A DNA stretch of 64,000 nucleotides from CBFHND01 sp965657085 (GTDB lineage: Bacteria; Pseudomonadota; Alphaproteobacteria; Rhodobacterales; Rhodobacteraceae): the NCBI GenBank assembly GCA_965657085.1, contig CBFHND010000013.1, positions 1 through 64,000 of the forward strand. The letters run 5' to 3'. Shown piece by piece: positions 33,313-42,509 of this stretch (positions within the stretch are counted from its first letter, which is position 1; the number at the start of each line of letters is the position of its first letter). The notes under the pieces were generated by a model that saw nothing but the letters and a program-made list of their open reading frames with translations, was not told where the DNA came from and made no database searches. The position numbers were made by a program, and so were the translations under genes.

Positions 33313-34644
33313 TTATTCGTCTTCCAGGGCTTCGACCGCTTTTTGCAGGTCTTCCTTGGACACTTCCTTGTCTTTCACAGCCGCTTGTTCGAACACGTGG
33401 TCCACCACCTTGTCTTCGAAAAGAGGTGCGCGCAGTTGCTGCTGCATCTGGGCGTTTTGTTGTACGAATTCAAAGAATTGACGTTCCTGACCGGGATACT
33501 GACGCGCCTGGTTCATGATCGCCTGGCTCATCTCGGCGTCGGTCACTTCAACCTCGGCCTTCTGGCCCAGTTCAGCCAGCAGCAGGCCCAGACGCACGCG
33601 GCGCTCGGCCAGTTGCTTGTGCTCGTCTGTGGGTTCGATTTCACCGTGGTCGTGGCCCGTGTCTTCGGGATTCTCTTCGTGGTAAAGCTGGTGCGCGATC
33701 TGACCGGCTTCTGCCTCGACGAGGCTCGGGGGCAGATCAAAGTTCACGGCCTTGTCCAACGCATCCAGCAGGCCACGCTTCATCACCGCGCGCGCCGCAC
33801 CGGCGTATTCGGCTTCCAGACGCTCGGAAATCTGACCTTTCAGCGCGGCGAGGTCCTCCGCACCGAATTTCTTGGCCAACTCGTCGTCGATCTCGGCGGC
33901 AACGGGTTCCTTGACCTCTTTGATGGTGCAGTCGAACACGGCTTCCTTGCCGGCCAGATGCTCGGCCTGGTATTCGTCGGGGAAGCTGACCGTCACGGCC
34001 TTTTCTTCCTCTGCTTTGACGCCGACCAGCTGCTCTTCGAAGCCGGGGATGAAGCTGTTGGACCCCAGAACCAGCGGGTAATCTTCCGCCGATCCGCCTT
34101 CGAACGCTTCACCGTCGACCTTGCCGACAAAATCCATCACGACCTGATCGCCGTCCTTGGCTTTGGAGCCTTTCTTGCGGGCTTTGAAGTCCTGCGCGGT
34201 TTCGGCCAGATTGCCCAGCGCTTCTTCGACGGCGGCGTCGTCGGCTTTGACAACCATTTTCTCCAGCTTGATCTTGCCCAGATCAACCTCGGGGATTTCA
34301 GGCAGCGCCTCGTAGGACATCTCGACCTCGACGTCGTCGCCTTCTTTCCAGTCCTCGTTGGTCATCTTGACCTCGGGCTGCATCGCGGGACGGTCGCCGC
34401 TGTCTTCAAAGTGCTTGGACATGGCGCCATCGATGCTTTCCTGCATCGCTTCGCCAATCAGGCGGGGGCCAAACTGCTTTTTCAGCAGCGCCATGGGCAC
34501 CTTGCCCTTGCGAAAGCCTTTCATCTCGACCTCGGGCTGCGCCTCGACCAGCTTTTCGTTGACCTTGGCGTCCAATTCATCAGCGGTGACAGTGATGGCG
34601 TAGCCGCGTTTCAGACCGTCGTTCAGCGTCTCGGTGACCTGCAT
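33313..34644 (-). CDS. tig: Trigger factor
   Basis: 443 residues from MQVTETLNDGLKRG, with GGAG upstream; the upstream extension of the frame is not part of the family. It is a ribosome-bound chaperone at the tunnel exit. The ribosome-binding signature is visible as GFRKGKVPMALLKKQFG (about 44-60). The PPIase domain lies about 160-245 (DGDQVVMDFVGKVDGE), and the C-terminal chaperone arms follow. It ends in an acidic EALEDE tail. Monocistronic. Confidence 0.96.
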   Translation of the reverse strand: MQVTETLNDGLKRGYAITVTADELDAKVNEKLVEAQPEVEMKGFRKGKVPMALLKKQFGPRLIGEAMQESIDGAMSKHFEDSGDRPAMQPEVKMTNEDWKEGDDVEVEMSYEALPEIPEVDLGKIKLEKMVVKADDAAVEEALGNLAETAQDFKARKKGSKAKDGDQVVMDFVGKVDGEAFEGGSAEDYPLVLGSNSFIPGFEEQLVGVKAEEEKAVTVSFPDEYQAEHLAGKEAVFDCTIKEVKEPVAAEIDDELAKKFGAEDLAALKGQISERLEAEYAGAARAVMKRGLLDALDKAVNFDLPPSLVEAEAGQIAHQLYHEENPEDTGHDHGEIEPTDEHKQLAERRVRLGLLLAELGQKAEVEVTDAEMSQAIMNQARQYPGQERQFFEFVQQNAQMQQQLRAPLFEDKVVDHVFEQAAVKDKEVSKEDLQKAVEALEDE

Positions 34645-34866
34645 GTGTGCTCCATAGCGTAATCGCGCTCCGGTGCGGAACGCCTGCAAAATTTGCGCTG
34701 TTCTATTGGGCGATGCGTCCGGGCGCAAGGGGCTGCACGTGCAATTTGCAACGGTTTGCCACGACGTTCCAACGGCTGGATTTGATATGGCCAGCCCAGC
34801 GCGCGCAGCAGGTGCCAGATATGGCTGAGCCAAGACTGTTTCGATCCCGGGCGAATCTGCCAAGGT

Positions 34867-35349
34867 TCACTGCAAAGGGATGTCGCTTTCGACGGCCACG
34901 TTCATCTCGCGCAACATCACGTCGCTGACCTTCGCCAGCATCAACACCTCTTCGGCGGAGGCCAATTCCCCGCCCGCGGCCGACTTCAAAACCGGCGCGA
35001 TTTCAGTCCAATGCGCACGCACCCGGTCCAGTCGCGCAATGGTGACCGTACCGGGCGTTGGCAGCACACCCTGCGACGGATCGCCACTTTGCAGGGCGCT
35101 CAACGCCGCCTCGAACGCATCGACCGTGGCGGCCAACTCGTCTGACTTGCGTTGCGCATCCGCACCAACCTGCACAAGGCAGAACTGCAAGGCAGCGCGT
35201 TGGCTCAGCACGCGCAGGCGCCCGGCATTGTTGACACGCGCGGCCGTGTCCAGCGCCCGCAAAACTGCATCACCTGCGCGCGCTGGATCACCTGCACCCG
35301 TGTTCAGAAGACTCGCAAGAATAACAACGATGAACAGCCGCGCGGGCAA
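34867..35349 (-). CDS. Secreted single-domain PilJ/NarX-like sensor domain protein
   Basis: 160 residues with a TTG start and AGGAG close in front; an in-frame stop lies just upstream, so no longer form is possible. The N-terminus (LFIVVILASLLNTGAG) is a signal peptide or anchor. The body is all-helical and has the hallmark NNAGRLRVLSQRAALQF (about 39-55) of the type IV pili methyl-accepting N-terminal (PilJ) domain also found in NarX. No histidine kinase or methyl-accepting part follows. Nothing nearby is a known partner. Function unknown. Confidence 0.7.
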   Translation of the reverse strand: MPARLFIVVILASLLNTGAGDPARAGDAVLRALDTAARVNNAGRLRVLSQRAALQFCLVQVGADAQRKSDELAATVDAFEAALSALQSGDPSQGVLPTPGTVTIARLDRVRAHWTEIAPVLKSAAGGELASAEEVLMLAKVSDVMLREMNVAVESDIPLQ

Positions 35350-35495
35350 ATCTCCTGAAAGGTATCACTGGTCAGGACATAGCGCAGACAGGTTTCCCGT
35401 TCGCCAACGACGCCGTCCGCAATTACCAAACAGACCCGCCTGCCCGGTCACGGCGGCGGCCAATGCTGCGTCATGCCCGTGGATTTCAACACCCT

Positions 35496-36212
35496 TCAAA
35501 CGGACAGAAAGCCCTGAACCATAGCATTGAAAAGGCTTGGTTTTTCCAGGTGGGCGGCGTGGGCACACCCCGGAATGACGCCAAGGCTGGCCCCGGCAAC
35601 CGATTGCCAAAGATGCTCAGTCTGGCTCCAGCAATAGGTGCGGTCATGATCGCCCCACAGGACAAGCGTGGGCACGTCAATCGACCGGAGATGATCGGTT
35701 CCGGTCCACCTCTGCATCGCTTCCAGCCCCGCCAGAATGGCTTGGATGCCGCTGCGCTCGGCGATTGCGGCGCAGTCGTCGTAAGCTGCGGCGTTCTCTC
35801 GTTCCAGAAACCACGTCGCCGCGATGCGCCGGGCCGTTGCACAGGCGCCATCGGCCAGCGCGCGCTCCTTTGAGGTTTCGATGGTCTCGAAGCGGCCGGG
35901 CAAAACCCCTTCCGCACCCGTGCCATAAAGCACCAGACGTTCAATCCGGCCCGGCGCGCGCGCGGCCATCTCCTGCGCGACCATGCCCCCCATGGAATGA
36001 CCCGCCAGATGAAACCGCGCAATGCCCTGCGCACTCAGCGTGTCCAGAACCCAATCGGCATAATCTGCAATGGTGGCCAAGGCCTCCAGATGGGCGTTTG
36101 CGCCAAAGCCCGGCAAATCGACCGCAACCATACCCGCGCCAAAGGTGCCGCGCTGTGCGTCCCACTGTTTGCTTCCCCCCATGAACCCATGGACAAAAAC
36201 GACCGGGATCAT
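35496..36212 (-). CDS. Alpha/beta hydrolase at the end of the ABC transporter operon
   Basis: 238 residues. The oxyanion segment VVFVHGFMGGS (residues 4-14), the nucleophile elbow AGHSMGGMV with Ser near residue 72, the acid in LVLWGDHDRT and the His in PGCAHAAHLEKP are all in place. It resembles 3-oxoadipate enol-lactonase/MhpC-type esterases. Its start overlaps the permease stop (ATGA), so it is part of the transporter operon and may hydrolyse the imported compound or a derivative. The substrate is unknown. Confidence 0.88.
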   Translation of the reverse strand: MIPVVFVHGFMGGSKQWDAQRGTFGAGMVAVDLPGFGANAHLEALATIADYADWVLDTLSAQGIARFHLAGHSMGGMVAQEMAARAPGRIERLVLYGTGAEGVLPGRFETIETSKERALADGACATARRIAATWFLERENAAAYDDCAAIAERSGIQAILAGLEAMQRWTGTDHLRSIDVPTLVLWGDHDRTYCWSQTEHLWQSVAGASLGVIPGCAHAAHLEKPSLFNAMVQGFLSV

Positions 36213-37762
36213 TTGCGCGCGCCTTGCACGATGCGATCAAGGATCATGGCGCAGAACAGGATGGAAAAGCCTGCAAGGATGCCTTGGCCCACATTGGCGT
36301 ATTGCAGCGCTTCCAGCACGTCTTCGCCCAGACCCTTCGCACCGATCAGCGACGCGACCACAACCATGGCCAGAGACAGCATGATCGTCTGGTTGATCCC
36401 TGCCCGGATCGAGGGGCTGGCCAATGGCAGGTCCACCTTGGTCAGCAAATACCATTTGTTGGCACCAAAGCTGATCGCCGCCTCACGCACAGATTCCGGC
36501 ACGCCGCGCAGGCCCAGTACCGTAAGCCGCACCACCGGCGTGCCGCCAAAGATCATGGTGGTCACTACGGCCGCGGGCTTGCCCGTGCCGAAAAAGGCAA
36601 TGACCGGGATCATGAAGACAAAGGCCGGCATGGTCTGCATGAAATCCATGATCGGCTGGATAAAGGAATAAAAGCGCGGTCGGCGCGCCGCGAACATGCC
36701 CAGCGGAATGCCGATCAGGATCGACAGGCAAGCCGCCGTACCCAGCAGGGCCAGCGTAGTCATCGCCTTTTCCCAAAAGCCCAGAAGGCCCATGTAGGCG
36801 AGGAAAGCGCCGGAATAGATGGCCATGCGCACCCCCGCCGTCAACCACGTCAGAAGGATGATCAAGGCCGCGATCACGATCCATGGCGTGCTGACAAACA
36901 CCAGTTCCAGCGCATCCAGCACAAGACGAATGAAATAGGTGATAGCATCGAACAGAACCTCTCCGTTCAGAACCGCCCAGTTAAAGAACGCCTCCACCCC
37001 ATCGATGCTGACCAGTCGGATGTCCGGATCCGTCGGGAAATCGCTCAGAAGCGTGAACCGCCCGGGAAAGCTGTAGTGCAGCATGGCGGCGGCCACGATC
37101 AGCACCATGAAGATGGCGCTGAACACGATCTGCGACACCGGCAGGCCCGAACGCACCGAAGGATCGGAAAGCCAATCGGAAAACCGGGCCTCAAGCGCCC
37201 AATTGGCCACCAGAGACTGTGCGATCTTGACCACGATCAGGATCGCGAGCCCCGTCAGGACGATGGTCGGGCCTTCGGCCGCAATCGCCTCGGCCTCGGC
37301 ACGGATGCCGCCGATGTTGGCTTCGAGTGAATCCACTGTGCGCTGATAGACATCCACCTTGTCGGACCCGCTTTCGATGGCCGAGGCCAATTGCTGACGA
37401 CGCAATTCCAGCGTGCCTTCGATCGAGGCAATGCGCGCCAGCGCGTCCGCCGCGAGATCGCCAAAGAGCCCGCGCGCAATCTGCACAAAAGCCAGCGCTT
37501 CGATGATCAGAAAGGGCAGCGCCCAGCTCCATAACCCACGCGCGCCGAACCAGATGGGACCAAAAAGCCCGGCCATGGCATTGAACGTGGCGGTAAAACT
37601 GGCCGACGCGCCGATCTTGTCGAACATACGGATGTAGTAATCCGGGCTGGTGCGCACGAAGGTGCGAATGTTCTCGCGCCGCTCCTCGGCATAGGCAAGT
37701 GCGGCATCGGAGGATGTATCTTCCAGCGGGTTCACGCCCAGATCGGTGTGCACATCGTTCAT
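36209..37762 (-). CDS. Betaine-type ABC transporter permease (system 1)
   Basis: 517 residues, larger than ProW-type permeases because of an N-terminal extension (about 1-230) with its own hydrophobic helices and a helical Glu-rich stretch. The BPD_transp_1 core lies about 300-510, with the EAA-type loop ISFGANKWYLLTKVDLPLAS and NQTIMLSLAMVVVASLIGAK. It forms the channel for an osmolyte-like or quaternary ammonium substrate. It overlaps the ATPase gene and the hydrolase gene by 4 bp each. Confidence 0.92.
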   Translation of the reverse strand: MNDVHTDLGVNPLEDTSSDAALAYAEERRENIRTFVRTSPDYYIRMFDKIGASASFTATFNAMAGLFGPIWFGARGLWSWALPFLIIEALAFVQIARGLFGDLAADALARIASIEGTLELRRQQLASAIESGSDKVDVYQRTVDSLEANIGGIRAEAEAIAAEGPTIVLTGLAILIVVKIAQSLVANWALEARFSDWLSDPSVRSGLPVSQIVFSAIFMVLIVAAAMLHYSFPGRFTLLSDFPTDPDIRLVSIDGVEAFFNWAVLNGEVLFDAITYFIRLVLDALELVFVSTPWIVIAALIILLTWLTAGVRMAIYSGAFLAYMGLLGFWEKAMTTLALLGTAACLSILIGIPLGMFAARRPRFYSFIQPIMDFMQTMPAFVFMIPVIAFFGTGKPAAVVTTMIFGGTPVVRLTVLGLRGVPESVREAAISFGANKWYLLTKVDLPLASPSIRAGINQTIMLSLAMVVVASLIGAKGLGEDVLEALQYANVGQGILAGFSILFCAMILDRIVQGARK

Positions 37763-38814
37763 GATACTTCTGTCCCTTCAATCACGGTGCGCAACAGATC
37801 GGCACGGGTGATAACGCCCTGATCCTTGCCACCTGTGGCCACGATGATGGGGTTGTCATCGTCAATGGCCATGGTGATCAGCGTACTGAGTGTTTCATCG
37901 GCGCCCACGCGCATGGCATCGGCGGCAATGGTCCCGTGTGCTGCGATATGCGCTGCGATCGGTTGCATGACCGCATGGGCATGAACGACCTTCAGTCGTG
38001 AGATCCCCGCGACAAAGTCGGCCACGTAATCGTCGGCCGGGTCCATCACGATGTCCTCGGCGGTGCCGATCTGAACCATCTTGCCGTCCCGCATGATGGC
38101 GATGCGGTCACCGATCCGCACGGCCTCGTCCAGATCGTGGGTGATGAAAATCGTGGTCTTCTTGAGGATCTTGCTCAGGCGGATGAACTCATCCTGCAAT
38201 TGCCGCCGGATCAGCGGATCAAGCGCCGAAAACGGCTCGTCCATCAACAGAACATCCGGGTTCGCCGCCAGGGCGCGCGCCAGTCCGACACGCTGCTGCA
38301 TCCCGCCCGACAGCTCGTGGGCAAACTTGGCCCCCCATGCGCCCAGCTCGACGATATCAAGGATCGCCGCGGCCTGGCGCATCCGCTCGTTCTTGGCCAC
38401 GTTGCGGATTTCCAGGGGCATCGCGACATTGTCCAGCACGGACCGGTGCGGCATCAGCGCAAAGTTCTGAAAGACCATGCCGATCTTCTGGTTGCGGAAC
38501 TGCTGCAAACTGCGCGGACCCAGCGCCATGACATCCGTGCCCTCGATCTCGATCTTTCCGGCCGTCGGCTCAAGCAGGCGGTTGAAATGGCGCACAAGGG
38601 TCGATTTGCCACTGCCCGACAGCCCCATGATGCAGAAAATTTCACCCCGGTTCACGGACAGGCTGACATCGGCCACGCCCACCACCGCGTTGAATTCTGC
38701 CAGAACCTCGGCCTTGCTCAGGCCGCGCTCGCGCACCGCGCGCAGGGCGTCTTCGGCCCGGGCGCCGAATATCTTCCAGACGTTGGAAATCTCAACAACG
38801 GTCTCAGGGGCCAT
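37759..38814 (-). CDS. Betaine-type ABC transporter ATPase with CBS domains (system 1)
   Basis: 351 residues from the ATG at 38814; an ATG four codons upstream (38826) is also possible and neither has a strong ribosome site. Walker A is GLSGSGKST, the signature is LSGGMQQRVGLARAL and Walker B is VLLMDEPFSALDP. The C-terminal third is a CBS-like pair, as in ProV/OpuA ATPases that sense ionic strength. A hairpin separates it from the binding-protein gene. Confidence 0.93.
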   Translation of the reverse strand: MAPETVVEISNVWKIFGARAEDALRAVRERGLSKAEVLAEFNAVVGVADVSLSVNRGEIFCIMGLSGSGKSTLVRHFNRLLEPTAGKIEIEGTDVMALGPRSLQQFRNQKIGMVFQNFALMPHRSVLDNVAMPLEIRNVAKNERMRQAAAILDIVELGAWGAKFAHELSGGMQQRVGLARALAANPDVLLMDEPFSALDPLIRRQLQDEFIRLSKILKKTTIFITHDLDEAVRIGDRIAIMRDGKMVQIGTAEDIVMDPADDYVADFVAGISRLKVVHAHAVMQPIAAHIAAHGTIAADAMRVGADETLSTLITMAIDDDNPIIVATGGKDQGVITRADLLRTVIEGTEVS

Positions 38815-38844
38815 GTCGCGTCTCATTTTGTCAGGGAAAGGAAC

Positions 38845-38880
38845 GGCGGCACCAACCCCGAAAGAAAGGCCGGTGCCGCC
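38845..38880 (-). other. Intercistronic hairpin between binding protein and ATPase genes (system 1)
   Basis: GGCGGCACC / GGTGCCGCC, a perfect 9-bp stem with an 18-base loop. No U-run follows, so it more likely stabilises the upstream mRNA segment or causes partial termination. The second transporter operon has a hairpin at the same place. Confidence 0.7.
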
Positions 38881-38894
38881 TAAGTCAGGTCGGA

Positions 38895-39860
38895 TTACAG
38901 ACCCAGCATCGCATCGACGCGATCGGAGTTCGCCTCGACCCATGCCTTGGCTGCATCGGCCGGGTCCATGCCATTGGCCGAAATCTCAAAGGCCAGCCCG
39001 CTGACATCATCCGCTGTCACCGAGAAGTTGGCAAAGAACTCGGCAATCGCAGGCGACCGCCCTTCCAGCGAATTGGACCATGCGATCTGCACGTTCTTCA
39101 GCGCGTCCTTGGTGGCCACCGACGATTTCTCGTACCAGTCGGCATCGTCCGAGGGCTGCACCATGACGTATTTGGCAGGGTCAAATGTCGGCTCGCTCAG
39201 CATTTCGACGTCGAACATGAACCAGACGGCGTGCGGCTTGTAGCAATAGAACGCATAGCCTTCGCCCTTGGCGATACTGTCCTTGATGCGTGCTGTTTTC
39301 ACGCTTTCCTCGGCGCGAATGGGTTCGATGAAATCAAGCAACCCATAGTCGCGGGTCTTGACCTCGTTCACGTTGGCAGAGGCCCAGCCGGGTGCCCCGA
39401 TCCACATCTCGCCCTTGCCGTTGCCGTCGCTGTCCATCAGCGCCGCGACATCCGGACGGCCCAGATCAGCGATATCGGTGATCTGGTTGGCCTCAGCAAA
39501 GTCCTTGGTGACGCAAAAACCCTGGTTGCCTTCGTAGGGGTTGGACGACAGCGTGACAGTACCTGCGCCGTCCACGTATTTCTTGGTAAAGCTTTCCTGG
39601 TTCGGCAACCACACATCGGGGTGCACATCGATGTCGCCTTTGCCCTGGTCCATCGCCTGGAAGATCGTGGCGTTGTTGCCGGGCACATATTCAACCGTGC
39701 CGCCAATGCGCGAGGTGACAATTTCGCCCAGAAGGTGGCCGATAGCCTGCGCACCCGTCCAGGATGGCAATCCGATTTTGACCTCTTCCGACGCAAATGC
39801 CGGTACGGCAAGAACGCTCACCGCTGCCGCAAGGACATGTGTTTTCAAGTTGGTTTTCAC
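38895..39860 (-). CDS. Betaine-type ABC transporter substrate-binding protein (system 1)
   Basis: 321 residues from a GTG start at 39860 with a strong GAGGAGATC site; a much longer frame upstream is spurious. The signal peptide is THVLAAAVSVLAVPAFA. The mature part is of the OpuAC/ProX type, with KIGLPSWTGAQ at the start, DVHPDVWLP, and several Trp and Tyr residues suited to a cation-pi cage (for example AVWFMFD and GAPGW). It is the first gene of the operon, so its promoter lies in the 262-bp gap shared with the divergent LysR gene. The exact ligand cannot be told. Confidence 0.92.
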   Translation of the reverse strand: MKTNLKTHVLAAAVSVLAVPAFASEEVKIGLPSWTGAQAIGHLLGEIVTSRIGGTVEYVPGNNATIFQAMDQGKGDIDVHPDVWLPNQESFTKKYVDGAGTVTLSSNPYEGNQGFCVTKDFAEANQITDIADLGRPDVAALMDSDGNGKGEMWIGAPGWASANVNEVKTRDYGLLDFIEPIRAEESVKTARIKDSIAKGEGYAFYCYKPHAVWFMFDVEMLSEPTFDPAKYVMVQPSDDADWYEKSSVATKDALKNVQIAWSNSLEGRSPAIAEFFANFSVTADDVSGLAFEISANGMDPADAAKAWVEANSDRVDAMLGL

Positions 39861-40121
39861 GTTGATCTCCTCTGATGGATCGCGCCGATTTTCGGCGTCT
39901 GTAATGTTCGTGTCGTTCAAGATGCGCCGCAGGCCGCGGACTCTTGTGCCGTCATGCATGGCAGCGGGCGCAAGGTGTGATGCGCCCGTACCGCCACAGA
40001 TCAACTCTAGAGGCCGAAGTTCAGCCAGAGCCAATTCGAACATCTCATCAAACCATTCGTATTTTGCATAGTTTTGGTTTATCCCTCCTGTTCTGCTGTT
40101 TCGTTCAGAGGTGATTCCAAG

Positions 40122-41006
40122 GTGGACCTGAACTGGTTGCGCGATTTCGAGTGCCTCGCACGCACGCTGAACTTCACCCGCGCAGCGGAAGAGCGGAACA
40201 TTACCCAATCCGCATTCAGTCGCAGAATCAAAGCCTTGGAAAGCTGGGTTGGCCTGCCTTTGGTCAATCGCGCAACCTATCCGATCCAGATCACGGAAGC
40301 GGGAAAGCAATTTTTGCCGGTCGCCCTTGGCGCCGTTTCGCAACTTGCTGATAGCCGGCAGGCGATCCGGGACGCCGGCGTCGGCGACAGCCGCTTTGTC
40401 AGATTTTCCGTCCTGCACACAATTTCGGTTAATTATTTGGCAAACCGGATCGAAAACCTTCAGGAAATCCTGCCCGACTTGCGCACGCGGGTGATCTCCG
40501 ATTCCCTCAGTTCGTGTTGCGAGTTGCTGATCGAGGGCGCGGTGGACATCATGCTGTGTTACTATCACCCTTCAGTCTCCCCACGCATCGACGACGCGGC
40601 CTTTGCCCGCAAGGATTTGCTGACAGACCGCATGATCCCGGTCATGGCCACAGCCCAAGCCCGCCAACATGGCTGGAACCTGGCAAAGCCCGATGGCCCG
40701 CCGATCCCCTACCTGGCCTACGAGCAGTCATCGTTTCTGGGCATGGTGGTAGAAAGCACTATCGGGCAAAAGCCGTTGAACGTGGAAACCATCTATGTTG
40801 ACGGGCTGGTCGAAACGATCAAGCGCAGGCTGCTCAACGGCGGTGGATTTGCGTGGATGCCGGAAACGGCGATCGGGTCCGAGCTGGCCTCGGGCGCGGT
40901 TGTGCCGATCGCGGACGAGGCATGGTACGCACGCCTCACGATTGCAGCGCTGGCCAACCCCGCGACGTTCAACCCCCAGACGAAGGAGCTATGGGACCTG
41001 CTTTAG
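40122..41006 (+). CDS. LysR-type transcriptional regulator
   Basis: 294 residues from a GTG at 40122 with GAGGTG upstream. The winged helix-turn-helix is near residues 5-65, with ERNITQSAFSRRIKALES as the recognition region. The effector domain follows, with LLNGGGFAWMPETAIGSELA near the C-terminus. The overall pattern resembles the HypT/YjiE type of LysR proteins. It is divergent from the transporter operon and convergent (18 bp) with the PLP enzyme gene, so it may control either. Confidence 0.92.
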   Translation: MDLNWLRDFECLARTLNFTRAAEERNITQSAFSRRIKALESWVGLPLVNRATYPIQITEAGKQFLPVALGAVSQLADSRQAIRDAGVGDSRFVRFSVLHTISVNYLANRIENLQEILPDLRTRVISDSLSSCCELLIEGAVDIMLCYYHPSVSPRIDDAAFARKDLLTDRMIPVMATAQARQHGWNLAKPDGPPIPYLAYEQSSFLGMVVESTIGQKPLNVETIYVDGLVETIKRRLLNGGGFAWMPETAIGSELASGAVVPIADEAWYARLTIAALANPATFNPQTKELWDLL

Positions 41007-41024
41007 AGGTGCGGCCTGTCGCGC

Positions 41025-42038
41025 TTAAAGGTCAACCCACCGCTGCGCGTGGTCGAAGGCAAAGTCATAGCCCCCCAGCGCCGCTGCCCCGCCGGTATGA
41101 AGAAACACCACGCGCTCGCCTTCAAAAACGCCCTTGCGCGCCAGATCGATCAGCCCCGCGGCCCCCTTGGCGGAATAGCACGGGTCCAGCAAAATCCCTT
41201 CCAGTTCCGCGAACATCGCAATGGCATCGATGCCGCTTTGCGTGGGCAGGCCATAGCCTTCGCCGACATAATCGGTGTTCGCCATGACATCTTCGCGGCG
41301 CACCACGCCTGCACAGCCCAGCTTGTCGGCGGTCTTGCATGCCAGATCATAGACCATTTGTTCCTGCTTTGGCTGTGGCGCGCGGGTGCCGATGCCCAGA
41401 ACGGGGATCTGCGCATTCATGGCGCACATACCCGTCACAAGCCCCGCCTGTGTCCCGGAAGACCCCGTGGCATGCACAAGCCGGTCGATCTTCAGGTTCC
41501 GGTCGTTGGCCTGCGACACCAGCTCGAAAGCCGCATTCACATAGCCAAGCGCGCCGGTGGGGTTCGATCCGCCGCCGGGAATGACATAGACCTTGTGCCC
41601 TGCGGCCCGCATTTTTTCGGCGGCCTTCTCCATCTCTGCGGGCATATCGTGACCGCCGGGGAACTTTTGCGTCGTGGCGCCATGCAGGTGATCCAGCAGC
41701 ACGTTGCCGTTGGTGTTGTAGTTGCCATCCTGATAGCCTGTGCGGTCTTCCAGCAGGATATGGCACTTGAGGCCCAGTTTGGCCGCAAAAGCCGCGGTTT
41801 GACGGCCATGGTTGGTTTGCGTTGCACCTTGGGTCATGACCATATCGGCCCCCTCCTCCAGCGCTTCGGCCATCAGGAACTCGAGCTTGCGGGTCTTGTT
41901 GCCGCCCGTGGACATGCCCGTGCAATCGTCCCGCTTGATCCAAAGCTCCACGCCAAGCTCCTTTGACAACCGCTCCATCGGTTCGAGCGGCGTTGCAAGG
42001 TGGGCAAGATGAACGCGTGGAAAACGGGCGAGATGCAT
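41025..42038 (-). CDS. PLP-dependent L-cysteate sulfo-lyase / D-cysteine desulfhydrase family enzyme
   Basis: 337 residues from MHLARFPRVH with AAGGAG 7 bases upstream. It is a fold-type II PLP enzyme of the ACC deaminase/DcyD group. The PLP lysine is in TGGNKTRKLEF (about residue 47). QGATQTNHGRQTA and IPGGGSNPTGALGYV match the family. From memory it is closer to Roseobacter CuyA (cysteate to pyruvate, sulfite and ammonia) than to enteric DcyD, but the two cannot be separated by motifs alone. It lies next to a LysR gene and a betaine-type transporter. Confidence 0.85.
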   Translation of the reverse strand: MHLARFPRVHLAHLATPLEPMERLSKELGVELWIKRDDCTGMSTGGNKTRKLEFLMAEALEEGADMVMTQGATQTNHGRQTAAFAAKLGLKCHILLEDRTGYQDGNYNTNGNVLLDHLHGATTQKFPGGHDMPAEMEKAAEKMRAAGHKVYVIPGGGSNPTGALGYVNAAFELVSQANDRNLKIDRLVHATGSSGTQAGLVTGMCAMNAQIPVLGIGTRAPQPKQEQMVYDLACKTADKLGCAGVVRREDVMANTDYVGEGYGLPTQSGIDAIAMFAELEGILLDPCYSAKGAAGLIDLARKGVFEGERVVFLHTGGAAALGGYDFAFDHAQRWVDL

Positions 42039-42258
42039 GGTGAGGCTCCTTCGGCTCTTTGCCCTAAGGTATCCATGACGCCGCACCAATCCCAATGCAA
42101 ATTTCGCATCACCGCCCGGCAGAATAGGCGCATTGGTGGGAGGCGAAGAGCGTGAGCAAAAGGGAGAACCTGGAACCCGATGCTCTCATCGCTCCTGCAG
42201 AGCGACTGCCGCATTCTGGTGTCTCGCATGTTTCGGCATCTTCCTGCGGAAGAGCCTG

Positions 42259-42342
42259 TGGTGCGGGTGAAGGGACTCGAACCCCCACGCCAAAGGCGCC
42301 AGAACCTAAATCTGGTGCGTCTACCAATTCCGCCACACCCGC
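42259..42342 (-). tRNA. tRNA-Leu (anticodon TAG)
   Basis: A full cloverleaf on the minus strand: acceptor GCGGGTG / CACCCGC, anticodon stem CCAGA / TCTGG with loop TTTAGGT, a variable arm CGCC-TTT-GGCG typical of class II tRNAs, and T-arm GGGTTCGAGTCCC. The discriminator A and CCA end are encoded in the DNA. Confidence 0.97.
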
Positions 42343-42509
42343 ACTGCGCTTGGGGATCACAGCCCCAAAGGCCCGGCCCGATTACCAAAGCTGCGCGCCG
42401 GATGCGAGCGTTAATAACGGCACCGCCGCCACAATTTTTGCACGACATTAACCAAAATTTGGCGTATGGTGGAAATAACCTAGAGGCAGGTTACAGAAAG
42501 AAGACGCCC

